Program-made: the position numbers and the translations under genes
Part shown: positions 45,099-53,139 of the stretch, piece after piece
How the letters are laid out: every line of letters starts with the position of its first letter
How positions within the stretch are numbered: the stretch's first letter is position 1
NCBI GenBank assembly: GCA_023446155.1
Contig: JAEXIT010000017.1
Location: 434,001-498,000 of the forward strand
Reading direction: 5' to 3'
DNA from: Bacteroidota bacterium
GTDB lineage: Bacteria; Bacteroidota; Bacteroidia; Flavobacteriales; Flavobacteriaceae
DNA: 64,000 nt
Notes under the pieces: generated by a model
What the model was told of the DNA's origin: nothing
Databases searched by the model: none
What the model saw: only the letters and a program-made list of their open reading frames with translations

Positions 45099-45860
45099 AT
45101 GGGGATTTATAAAAGCTTAAAAAAGATACACCATAAACTATTGTTTTTTAGTACGGTGAATTGGATTAAAACCCTGTATTTTAATTTCAAAATGTTTCCT
45201 TTTAATGAAGCCTGTAAGCTTCCGGTGTTCTTTTATGGGAAAGTAAAATTTCAGTCGTTACGCGGAAAAATACAAATTAATGCCCCGTTGGAGTTGGGGA
45301 TGATAGGATTTGGACAGCGGTATGAAATGAATACGGTACATCAGGGAATTGCAGAGTTAAACCTGTCCGGGACACTCATTTTTAACGGATATGCACAATT
45401 TGGAAAAGATTACTTTTTGTATGTGGGCGATAAGGCCTGTTGCGAATTTGGACATATGAATTCTCTGGCAACAAACAGTAAAACCATCTGTACCCATAGT
45501 ATTACCATTGGAAATTATATGCAGACCGGAGCCGAATCGCAAATTATAGATACCAATTTTCATCCGTTGGAGGATAAAATCACAGGCGAAAAATATCCCG
45601 TATCGGCACCCATCAAAATTGGGAGTTATGTGTATACCGGCAATCGCGTGTCGATTATGCAGAAAACCGTTATACCCGACTATTGCGCTGTAGCCTCCAA
45701 CAGTTTGTGCAATAAAGATTATTCCGAAATTGAACCGCACAGCATCATTGGAGGACTTCCGGCCGAATTAAAAAAACGCAATGTCGGTAGGGATTGGGAA
45801 TCCGAAAAAGCAGCTATGGAAAAATGGCTGATGGTAACCAATATTTTAAAAAACTACTAG
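45099..45860 (+). CDS. Hexapeptide-repeat (left-handed beta-helix) acyltransferase
   Basis: 253 residues. Irregular hexapeptide repeats at about 75-215 (NLSGTLIFNGYAQFGKDYFL, SITIGNYMQTGAES, PIKIGSYVYTGNRVSIMQKTVIPDYCAVASNS) mark a LbetaH transferase, with the loop NFHPLED likely at the active site. Relatives acetylate sugars in LPS or capsule synthesis. The start is one base after the flippase stop. The C-terminus overlaps the convergent glycosyltransferase by four bases. Donor and acceptor are unknown. Confidence 0.83.
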   Translation: MGIYKSLKKIHHKLLFFSTVNWIKTLYFNFKMFPFNEACKLPVFFYGKVKFQSLRGKIQINAPLELGMIGFGQRYEMNTVHQGIAELNLSGTLIFNGYAQFGKDYFLYVGDKACCEFGHMNSLATNSKTICTHSITIGNYMQTGAESQIIDTNFHPLEDKITGEKYPVSAPIKIGSYVYTGNRVSIMQKTVIPDYCAVASNSLCNKDYSEIEPHSIIGGLPAELKKRNVGRDWESEKAAMEKWLMVTNILKNY

Positions 45861-47002
45861 GAAAACCACGTTTTTAAATAGGTTTCGGCTATCGGAATAT
45901 AAGAGTGCTCTTTTTCGATAAACTGCCGGGCGCGCAGTCCGATGGCGGTAATTTCGTCCGGATTTTCAATCAGAAAAGACAATTCCGAAACGAGTGTGGC
46001 TACGTTAGGAACCGCATTGACGGCTACTTTTTCAGACAGTTGATAGTATTCGGTAAATTCGGTTTCGGCGCCGGTAAAAACCACTTTCCCTTTGGCCATG
46101 GCTTCGAGTGCATTGTAACCCTGGTCAAATCCATATACCTGATCCAGAACGATATGCGCTTTGTTGTAGGAATTAATATAAACCGCATATGGTACATTTT
46201 CGGTCACAATAATCTCAATTTGCTGTGAATATTTTTGCTGCACGATCGCAAGCGCCCTTTCAAAGTAAGAAATTCCTTTCTTGCTATAGCTCAAACGGTT
46301 GATGCCTAGAAATATAACAACTTTGTCCGTGATCGTATTGGGCAAAAAGGGGATTGTATCGCTATTAATCGGATTCGGAATAAAGGTAACAGCATACCCC
46401 ATGGCTTCCATCGGGATTTTATAGTCGATATCGGAAACGATTACCGTTTTGCATTGCTGAAAGACCCAATTAAAGAGCGCCCGGTATTTCGGATAGGTAT
46501 ATTTTAACGAATATTCAAATTGCGATCGCAAGGAAGGAACGGCAATATATGGTGTTAGAACCGAATATTTCAGTTTGTTTTGTAGCAGATAGTCATTTAC
46601 CGGTGTTTCGTCTCCGCAAACCAATAAGGAAACCGAGGCTTTAGGATTGTTAGTAAATAGCTTTTGATAGAGTTTTCTACTACAATAGGGATGTGTTTCG
46701 AGCGCATCGGAGTTGATTAATTGAATGTGATCAAATCCTTTTAAACGGGGGAGTAGTCTATAAAACCGCATGGCCCGTTCGGTCATTTCCAGATTCAACC
46801 CGGTAAAACGGAAAATAGCATTTTTTAGCTTTCGGGGAAACCAGTAACGGGTAGTCCAGGAAGTTCGGATGGAATAGTCGACGGCATAATTTTTGAAATT
46901 ATCACCCGATCCCACCAGTACAACCTGATGTCCCAATGCTGTCAGGCCTTCTTTTAACGAATTGTGAAGCCGGCTGTATTCCCCTACCAAAAGTATTTTC
47001 AT
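45857..47002 (-). CDS. Glycosyltransferase, GT-B fold (group 1 type)
   Basis: 381 residues from the ATG at 47002 (MKILLVGEYSRLHNSLKEGLTALGH), preferred over 47059 because the Rossmann start lies here. The GT-B C-terminal domain shows VIFLGINRLSYSKKGISYFERA, VLDQVYGFDQGYNALEAMAKGKVVFTG and the EFTEYYQLSEKVAV segment. The nucleotide sugar is unknown. It faces the GT2 gene at 47008 across a gap of only five bases between possible starts, and converges on the acyltransferase. Probably builds part of the surface glycan in the cytoplasm. Confidence 0.83.
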   Translation of the reverse strand: MKILLVGEYSRLHNSLKEGLTALGHQVVLVGSGDNFKNYAVDYSIRTSWTTRYWFPRKLKNAIFRFTGLNLEMTERAMRFYRLLPRLKGFDHIQLINSDALETHPYCSRKLYQKLFTNNPKASVSLLVCGDETPVNDYLLQNKLKYSVLTPYIAVPSLRSQFEYSLKYTYPKYRALFNWVFQQCKTVIVSDIDYKIPMEAMGYAVTFIPNPINSDTIPFLPNTITDKVVIFLGINRLSYSKKGISYFERALAIVQQKYSQQIEIIVTENVPYAVYINSYNKAHIVLDQVYGFDQGYNALEAMAKGKVVFTGAETEFTEYYQLSEKVAVNAVPNVATLVSELSFLIENPDEITAIGLRARQFIEKEHSYIPIAETYLKTWFS

Positions 47003-47007
47003 TACCG

Positions 47008-47892
47008 ATGCAGAAATTTTTATATTTGTGTAAATATAAAAACAAATTGGAGAACGCATTTAAAAATGATGATTTAGAGATCCTGATTTCGACCATGAAT
47101 CGCGATTCGCTGGATTTTCTGAATCGTATTTTTACGTTTTCGCCTTTCCATACGTTTAAGCTGTTGATCATTAATCAGACCACAGAAACACAACTCCTGC
47201 ATTCGGATTTTTCCAATGTTAAAGTGATCAATGTTTTTGAAAAGGGCTTGTCCAAAAGCAGAAATCACGCACTTCGCCATGCTACCGGGAAAATTATACT
47301 GATAGCCGATGATGATGTGGTATATCCGGAAGGCTTTCGCGAAACAATTTTAAAAGCCTATGAGGCAAATCGAATGGCTTCCGTAATCTGTTTTCAGACG
47401 CTTACGACCGAGGGCAAACCGTTTGGACGTTATGCTGCAATGCCATTTTTTTTCGGAATGAACAACCTGAACAAGGTGTTGTCTATCGAAGTTACTGCCC
47501 GATTGGACGCGTTGCGAAATGCGAATTGTGTTTATAACGAATGGTTCGGACTTGGAGCGCGTTTTCAGGATGCGGAAACCCTTTTTTTTCTGAGAAGGGC
47601 TATAAACAGCGGATTACAGGTGTTGTTTTATCCGGAAAATATAGTTATTCACGAAAAGCATTCGTCGAGCGATGATGTGGCTTCCGACCGTTTGATTTAT
47701 GCAAAAATGGCCGGATTTTACAAACGTTACCAGGTTGGAGCCTATTTTTACCTGTTGAAATACTTGTTTTTTTTGTGGCGAAAACGATATGTGTCATTAA
47801 CCGGATTGTATTCGAAATTGAAAACGGGAGTACGGGGAATACAGGATTACAAGAGAATTTTAAAAACAAAAGAAGAGACTTTATATGACTGA
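47008..47892 (+). CDS. Glycosyltransferase family 2 protein
   Basis: 294 residues from the ATG at 47008. TTG at 47047 (LENAFKNDD) is a serious alternative, since a -7 promoter match lies between them. The GT-A fold shows DLEILISTMNRDSLDFLNRIF, FEKGLSKSRNHALRHATGKIILIADDDV (Asp101-Asp103 as the DxD-like metal site) and VIHEKHSS. The ISTMNR start in place of the usual IPTYN is an unusual variant. It overlaps the ketoisomerase gene by eight bases. Acceptor unknown. Confidence 0.82.
   Translation: MQKFLYLCKYKNKLENAFKNDDLEILISTMNRDSLDFLNRIFTFSPFHTFKLLIINQTTETQLLHSDFSNVKVINVFEKGLSKSRNHALRHATGKIILIADDDVVYPEGFRETILKAYEANRMASVICFQTLTTEGKPFGRYAAMPFFFGMNNLNKVLSIEVTARLDALRNANCVYNEWFGLGARFQDAETLFFLRRAINSGLQVLFYPENIVIHEKHSSSDDVASDRLIYAKMAGFYKRYQVGAYFYLLKYLFFLWRKRYVSLTGLYSKLKTGVRGIQDYKRILKTKEETLYD
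47021..47038. promoter_or_regulatory. Inverted repeat/candidate -7 element between the divergent glycosyltransferases
   Basis: TATATTT and AAATATA flank GTGT. The plus strand reads TATATTTG (47021-47028), a perfect -7 match; the minus strand has TATATTTA, one base off. If used rightward, the ATG at 47008 would be upstream of the transcript start and the gene would start at TTG 47047. Confidence 0.4.
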
Positions 47893-48295
47893 TACCTTAC
47901 AAATAGGAGCATTTATTGCAATCCCCAAAATAGCCGACCCAAGAGGCAATTTAGCGGTAGTCGAAAAAGATACTGTCCCATTCGACATCAAAAGGGTTTA
48001 TTATTTGTATGATGTACCCAGCGGTGCGTATCGCGGTGGGCATGCGCATATTGCTCAAAAAGAATTTCTGATTGCGTTAAGCGGTAGTTTTGATGTACTG
48101 TTGGATAACGGAGCGGAAAAAGAAAAAGTAACACTTAATCGTCCCGATAAAGGATTGTTGATTAAAGAAGGGATCTGGCGGGAACTGGACAATTTCTCAT
48201 CGGGCGCCATTTGTCTGGTGGTTTCGTCCGACGTTTATGAAGAACAGGATTATATACGGGAATATGCCGATTTTATAGCTTCAAAACGCACCTAA
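47885..48295 (+). CDS. FdtA/WxcM-like nucleotide-sugar 3,4-ketoisomerase (cupin)
   Basis: 136 residues, one cupin domain. The WxcM-like signature is YYLYDVPSGAYRGGHAHIAQKEFLIALSG; His53 and His55 fit the catalytic pair of the dTDP-4-keto-6-deoxyglucose 3,4-ketoisomerases FdtA and QdtA. It would convert the 4-keto to the 3-keto sugar, the substrate of the aminotransferase at 42499. The rmlA and rmlB genes that feed this path are not in the window. Its end overlaps the convergent GT2 gene by 15 bp. Confidence 0.88.
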   Translation: MTDTLQIGAFIAIPKIADPRGNLAVVEKDTVPFDIKRVYYLYDVPSGAYRGGHAHIAQKEFLIALSGSFDVLLDNGAEKEKVTLNRPDKGLLIKEGIWRELDNFSSGAICLVVSSDVYEEQDYIREYADFIASKRT

Positions 48296-49204
48296 GCGGA
48301 TGTTTTTCGTTTCCAGATAATTTTTAAATTGTTGCAGTCGGATTAGAAAAGAAGCTGGAAGTTGTAGCAAAAAACGCTGTTTTGCCAATAAATTTCTTTG
48401 GTCGATTTGTGATGTCACTCGTTTAAAAGCAGCGGGGTCACCGTGAATTTTGTATTTTAAAGCCAGTGAAAACCGATTGATATCAATTGTTTTTTTGGCC
48501 AGCGGATTTTCTTTTTCCATTTCGATAAACTGCTCGAAATTACAAAAATTACGACTGTCGAATTCTCTGTTCGACAGACTTTCCGGGACAAAAGTATAAC
48601 GCGCTGTAATGCGGTTGTATAGGCCTATCTTATACAAAAAACCAATTCGAAACCAGTATTCGGTATCTTCCCCATTGGAAAAAGCTTCGTTAAAACAGCC
48701 AACCCTTGTCAGTACACTTTTATGGATGGCGGTGCTGCTGGCCGATAAAATAGTACGGGCCATACTGGTTTTAAAAAAATCGACTTCCTGTATTGTTGTA
48801 TGTGGCAGATGACTATAATTGGCGGGATAAATTCCGTTGGATGTTTCCACTTCGAGCAAGGTGGTAAAAACACTCAGATGCTGTAGTGTTGTGATTGTCT
48901 CCTGTAATTTCCCGAGGTGGAAGGGATGCCAGTAATCGTCGGCATCGATAAAGGCAAAATACGTTCCGGAAGCGTTTTGCATGGCGACATTCCGGGCGGC
49001 CGAAACACCTTTGTTTTCGGTAGTAAACAAACGAATCCGGGCATCGGTAAAAGACATTACTTTTTCCAGGCTGGCATCGGTGGAACCATCATTTACGATG
49101 ATGATTTCAAAATCCGTAAAAGTCTGCGCCAAAATACTTTTTAATGTATTTTCAATATACGCCTCTTTGTTGTACAATGGGATAATGACGGAGAAAAAAG
49201 CCAT
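48281..49204 (-). CDS. Glycosyltransferase family 2 protein
   Basis: 307 residues. Classic GT-A start FSVIIPLYNKEAYIENTLKSIL, the nucleotide site IIVNDGSTDAS and the metal-binding FIDADDYW (D87, D89, D90). The C-terminus is helical and basic. Transfers a sugar from a nucleotide donor to a growing glycan on the cytoplasmic face; linkage unknown. Six bp downstream of the next GT2 gene, in the same orientation, so probably the last member of the leftward operon. Confidence 0.9.
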   Translation of the reverse strand: MAFFSVIIPLYNKEAYIENTLKSILAQTFTDFEIIIVNDGSTDASLEKVMSFTDARIRLFTTENKGVSAARNVAMQNASGTYFAFIDADDYWHPFHLGKLQETITTLQHLSVFTTLLEVETSNGIYPANYSHLPHTTIQEVDFFKTSMARTILSASSTAIHKSVLTRVGCFNEAFSNGEDTEYWFRIGFLYKIGLYNRITARYTFVPESLSNREFDSRNFCNFEQFIEMEKENPLAKKTIDINRFSLALKYKIHGDPAAFKRVTSQIDQRNLLAKQRFLLQLPASFLIRLQQFKNYLETKNIRLGAF

Positions 49205-49210
49205 ATTCGA

Positions 49211-50095
49211 TTACTTTACCACACAAATATAACCCAAACGATATAAGTCCAGACAAAACAGACTGCGGTTTTTTCCTAAAATCATTTTGCGGAGAAAAGG
49301 TTCAGAAATCTGGAAAAAGAGGCCAACAGCCTTGTCCAAATGCAATTGTTTTAATCGGCCGTAGTGTTTGATCAATGAATTGATGTTCTCAATACCCGGG
49401 AGTTCCGGTGAGAAGTACTTCCGGATTTTTACCGCTTCCAGCGATTTTTGAAAGAAGATCGTATTGTCTTCCAGGCCAAGGTGCAAAATGGGATTGTCGA
49501 TATGGAGCACCGGAATGGCATTTTTATAAAGCTGATAGGAAAAATAACTGTCCATGCCGTAGCTGTTATTTTCCGGAAAGGGCAGACTTAGAAATGTATT
49601 TTTATCCAACAGTATATTGCCGGAAAAAATATAATGATAGGGTTTGGCATTTCTAACGGCAGCCGTATGCGATTCGCGATAGCGTCCAAATTCCCATCGT
49701 AAAATTGTAGCTTCGTTTTGATGTTCGGAACGATATTGATAACCGCCAAAAATAACAGGATAGTTGGTAGCGATGGCATCAATATAATTTTGTAAAAAAA
49801 TATCCGATACGGGCAAAACATCGGAATCCAAAAACAGTAGGTGCTTGTATTTAGCTTTTTGAGCTAATAATGTCCGGGTTTGGGTGCGTCCGAAATTGGA
49901 TGCACTTCGAAAATAAAAATAATGTTCAGATTCCTGAGCCAAAGCTTTGTTGCGTTCTGCCAGCATCGTATCGGTCGAACAATCATCCCAACAGATAATT
50001 TCGAAAGCTAATGGTAGCGTGTTCGCCTCTTGAAGAAGCGCACGAACCAGTTCGCTAATGTCATAGTTATACGTTGGAATTAATATAGAAAGCAT
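49211..50095 (-). CDS. Glycosyltransferase family 2 protein
   Basis: 294 residues with the GT-A motifs LSILIPTYNYDISELV, WDDCSTD and the DxD site FLDSDVLP (D90-x-D92). The later segment FSGNILLDKNTFLSLPFPE and a YFSYQLYKNA region make the acceptor domain. Sugar specificity unknown. It follows the GT-C candidate with a 108-bp gap that holds no clear terminator, so it may start its own transcript or continue the operon. Confidence 0.88.
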   Translation of the reverse strand: MLSILIPTYNYDISELVRALLQEANTLPLAFEIICWDDCSTDTMLAERNKALAQESEHYFYFRSASNFGRTQTRTLLAQKAKYKHLLFLDSDVLPVSDIFLQNYIDAIATNYPVIFGGYQYRSEHQNEATILRWEFGRYRESHTAAVRNAKPYHYIFSGNILLDKNTFLSLPFPENNSYGMDSYFSYQLYKNAIPVLHIDNPILHLGLEDNTIFFQKSLEAVKIRKYFSPELPGIENINSLIKHYGRLKQLHLDKAVGLFFQISEPFLRKMILGKNRSLFCLDLYRLGYICVVK

Positions 50096-50203
50096 AAGCG
50101 GTTAAATGTTTTCCGTAAAACAATTATACGACTGCAAGGTAGCTTTTTTTTTGGTAATTATCGAAGGAATAGAATGTGGTATATCAAAAGGAAACAGCAG
50201 GTG

Positions 50204-51523
50204 TTAAGGCTTTGGAAACCGCAGGTATCCTTTTTGGTTGCAATAGATTACAACTACGATAACCATTAAAAATTCGAATGGAAAACTAAATCGGGAATTC
50301 GTTCCGTAGGTAACCAGTGCCTGAAGTACCGAGGTGGCAAAGATGATGACTGTAAAAACGAGCTCGTGAGTTATTTTTTTTCGAACGATAAATTCATATA
50401 ACTGAACCGGAATGAGTAAAACAAAAACAATTTTGAAGAGTTGTACCACTACCCATTGGATGTACCATATTCCAATCAGGAATTTATTTGCATAAGGTAT
50501 TTTAAAATCGTGGTAATTCCAGTACATGCCGGTTTTCCAGAAATCGATCCACGATCGGCAAACGACCTGATAGAGGTAATCGGCGGGATTGTTACGGATC
50601 GTAACCTTGCTAAATTGATTCAGTTCGTCCGATAGGGCAACAAACGATAAACCGGTAGTCTCCACTAATTCGTCGTATGCAAACCAGATGCTCATCGAAA
50701 CATCTTTGTGTTCCTTTTTAGCGATTTCACGGTGTTTTACATAAATAGTGCGTATGGTTTTAAACGAATCGGGGGCTTTTTCAGCAAAATAAACACAATT
50801 CTGAACGGTGTTGATCCCATAAAAAGTAGTCGGCACAAAATAACCGGTATTGATTTTATTGACATACGACCATCCGAGAAAACTGATTATTGGAAAAATA
50901 AGAATCACAATACGCCGGTTGATTATGGTACGGATGGAAAAGTTTTTCAACACCGAAAAGCCATAAAAAAGAAACGGAAGGAAAAAATAAAAGGGTTTTA
51001 TAAGAACCAGAAAACCAAAAGCCAGGCTCATGATTGTCATTTTGAATAACGAAGTATTTTCAAAAAAGTACCGGAGGTATAGGTTGATGATAAGGGTTAG
51101 AACAAAAAGGGTAAGCGACTCGGTTAGGATGGCTGTTTCGTAAAAAATGACATGCAAAAGGGTGTTTAGAAACAAGGCTGTTAAAAAGGAAACTTTGGTG
51201 TCGAGTTTTACCAGTAGCAGATTTTGATAAACCAGTACCGAAGTATAGAGGCCAATTATAAATTGCAAAAGCAGCGTGATTGCGGGATGATTTCCGCTTA
51301 GAAACAGCAGGAACGGATACCCCGGGCTTCTTTGTCCGTTATAGCCGGACACGTCAAAATCGGCTAGCAATTGTCCTAATTCGATATAGCCTTCAGAATC
51401 CGGGAATATCGTAACATGTTGGTATAGCAGAATACAAAATAAACGGATTAAGATGCCTGATACAACTAGTGATGCGATCGGTTTTTCGAACAGCAGATGT
51501 AAAAACCGGTTAAGCATAAGCAT
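50204..51523 (-). CDS. Multi-helix membrane protein, probable GT-C glycosyltransferase
   Basis: 439 residues with about ten membrane helices. The first loop after helix 1 has TIFPDSEGYIELGQL, an acidic motif at the place where GT-C enzymes (GT39/GT83 type) carry their catalytic Asp, followed by RSPGYPFLLFL. GT-C enzymes use polyprenyl-phosphate sugars outside the inner membrane. The start overlaps the polyprenyl-sugar synthase-like gene by 14 bp, which fits a donor-maker and donor-user pair. A Wzy polymerase is the main alternative. ATG 51517 is a possible later start. Confidence 0.68.
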   Translation of the reverse strand: MLMLNRFLHLLFEKPIASLVVSGILIRLFCILLYQHVTIFPDSEGYIELGQLLADFDVSGYNGQRSPGYPFLLFLSGNHPAITLLLQFIIGLYTSVLVYQNLLLVKLDTKVSFLTALFLNTLLHVIFYETAILTESLTLFVLTLIINLYLRYFFENTSLFKMTIMSLAFGFLVLIKPFYFFLPFLFYGFSVLKNFSIRTIINRRIVILIFPIISFLGWSYVNKINTGYFVPTTFYGINTVQNCVYFAEKAPDSFKTIRTIYVKHREIAKKEHKDVSMSIWFAYDELVETTGLSFVALSDELNQFSKVTIRNNPADYLYQVVCRSWIDFWKTGMYWNYHDFKIPYANKFLIGIWYIQWVVVQLFKIVFVLLIPVQLYEFIVRKKITHELVFTVIIFATSVLQALVTYGTNSRFSFPFEFLMVIVVVIYCNQKGYLRFPKP

Positions 51524-52244
51524 TGTAAATTTTTAGCAGTTGCATTGGAAAGCCAATCAGATCGCGAAATGTGATTTTACTGGCACCTTTTTCGATCCAG
51601 GTATTCAGGCTAAATTCATAAACCTGTCGTTCAAAATCGGGATTTGTTTTTTTATACCGCAACAATAACTCAATATCAAACAGCCATCGGGTTAAAAAAG
51701 GTTTTTCAAACAGCTGTAGGGCTATGTCTTTCGTGATTATTTTTGCACCGCATTGGGTGTCGTAAATAGGTGTTTTAAGAATAAAACCGCTTACGATGGT
51801 TGCAAAGATACGTCCCAGATAATGGCGGTGTTTATAGCGAACGATAGTGCTTCCCATTTTTTTAATCCGGCTTCCCATTATAAAATGATACTGAGGATGT
51901 TTTTCGGCAAAAGCCAACATTTTGATAAGTTCTTCGATAGGCGTCGCCAAATCGGCATCCAGATAACCGACATAATCAAATGCACTAAGATCCGTATTTT
52001 GAACGGCATAACGTATGGCTTCGGCTTTGCCCAAATTGGAACTTAAAACGACCGCATTTACATTGGGATGTCCGTTGCTCAGATTTTGTAATAATGCCGC
52101 TGTTTTGTCGGAACTGCCATCGTCGACCAGTAAAAAATCGGTATTGGGAAAATTCGTAAAATCAGCTATAAAATCACCAATTGATATGCGCTTACATTCG
52201 TTGTAAAACGGAATGATCAACAGTGATTTTTTGGACACAGTCAT
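51510..52244 (-). CDS. Polyprenyl-phosphate sugar synthase-like GT2 (ALG5/DPM1 type)
   Basis: 244 residues. GT-A motifs: LLIIPFYNECKRIS, LLVDDGSSDKTA, and GYLDADLATPIEEL (D96-x-D98). The later DTQCGAKIITKDIALQLF segment is typical of dolichyl-phosphate glucose and mannose synthases. No C-terminal membrane helices are present. It probably makes a polyprenyl-phosphate-linked hexose for the membrane enzyme encoded directly downstream. The 14-bp overlap supports a joint function. Confidence 0.85.
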   Translation of the reverse strand: MTVSKKSLLIIPFYNECKRISIGDFIADFTNFPNTDFLLVDDGSSDKTAALLQNLSNGHPNVNAVVLSSNLGKAEAIRYAVQNTDLSAFDYVGYLDADLATPIEELIKMLAFAEKHPQYHFIMGSRIKKMGSTIVRYKHRHYLGRIFATIVSGFILKTPIYDTQCGAKIITKDIALQLFEKPFLTRWLFDIELLLRYKKTNPDFERQVYEFSLNTWIEKGASKITFRDLIGFPMQLLKIYNAYA

Positions 52245-52261
52245 CGTTAAACGATTTGAAA

Positions 52262-52945
52262 TTAAACCGTTCGTTGTACTACTTCAAACAAGGTTTTGTC
52301 CTCGCATTTTAAGGTTTTGGATGGATATTTCATCAATAAGGCATAATCGTGTGTAGCCATTAGAATCGTTTTTCCGTTCTGGTTGATTTTTTTCAAAACC
52401 TCCATGACCTCCACGCTGGTTTGCGGATCCAGGTTTCCGGTTGGTTCATCGGCTAAAATCAGCTCCGGATCGTTTAACAAAGCACGGGCAATGGCGATGC
52501 GCTGTTGTTCTCCTCCGGATAACTGATGCGGCATTTTGTTTACAAAATTACGCATACCCACTTTGTCCAGAACTTCCTCAATTTGAACCTGCATTTCTTC
52601 TTTTTCGCCCCATCCGGTAGCTTTTAAAACAAACTCCAGATTGTCGTGAACATTGCGATCCGGAAGTAATTTAAAATCCTGAAAAACAATTCCCAATTTA
52701 CGACGCAAATACGGAATGTCCTTTTCTTTCAGGCCTTTTAAATCATAATCGACTATGGTACCTTCACCTTCCGTTAGTGGTAAATCGGCATACAAAGTCT
52801 TCATAAAACTACTTTTTCCGGAACCGGTTTTTCCAATGATATAAATAAAATCACCGTTTTTAACCTCCAGATTTACATGGGTTAAAACAGCATTATTTTC
52901 CTGATAAATGGTTACATCGGTAAGGGAAAGAATAGTTTGCGACAT
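52262..52945 (-). CDS. ftsE: Cell-division ABC transporter ATPase FtsE
   Basis: 227 residues. Walker A GKTGSGKSS (38-46), Q-loop FQDFKLLPDRNV, signature LSGGEQQR (142-149), Walker B LILADEPTGNLDP and the H-loop ATHDYAL. The length and the FKLLPDR segment fit FtsE rather than MacB/LolD. With FtsX it forms a divisome complex that activates peptidoglycan hydrolases. ftsX is not adjacent; in Bacteroidota the two genes are often apart. It is followed after 17 bp by the polyprenyl-sugar synthase-like gene. Confidence 0.85.
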   Translation of the reverse strand: MSQTILSLTDVTIYQENNAVLTHVNLEVKNGDFIYIIGKTGSGKSSFMKTLYADLPLTEGEGTIVDYDLKGLKEKDIPYLRRKLGIVFQDFKLLPDRNVHDNLEFVLKATGWGEKEEMQVQIEEVLDKVGMRNFVNKMPHQLSGGEQQRIAIARALLNDPELILADEPTGNLDPQTSVEVMEVLKKINQNGKTILMATHDYALLMKYPSKTLKCEDKTLFEVVQRTV

Positions 52946-53112
52946 AAGTACGTATGTTTTATTTTGGTAAAAATAAGAAGTTAAGGGAGTCCTGCAAAAT
53001 TAAAAACGAAATTTACAACAATTTATTTCCGTAAGAAATTATTTGGTTTGGTTTTTGAGGGAACTCCTGCAATAAACAAAACCGGAGAAACGTTAATACC
53101 AGTATATTTTGA

Positions 53113-53120
53113 TATATTTG
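53113..53120 (+). promoter_or_regulatory. -7 promoter element of the TPR/barrel pair
   Basis: TATATTTG matches TAnnTTTG and lies 19 bp before the ATG at 53140. Confidence 0.45.
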
Positions 53121-53139
53121 GTTTTTAAAAAAAGGAACA

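Noticed and set aside
41555..52245. A prophage or defence island
   Set aside because: All genes fit glycan synthesis or membrane functions, and no integrase, transposase, nuclease or toxin was found.
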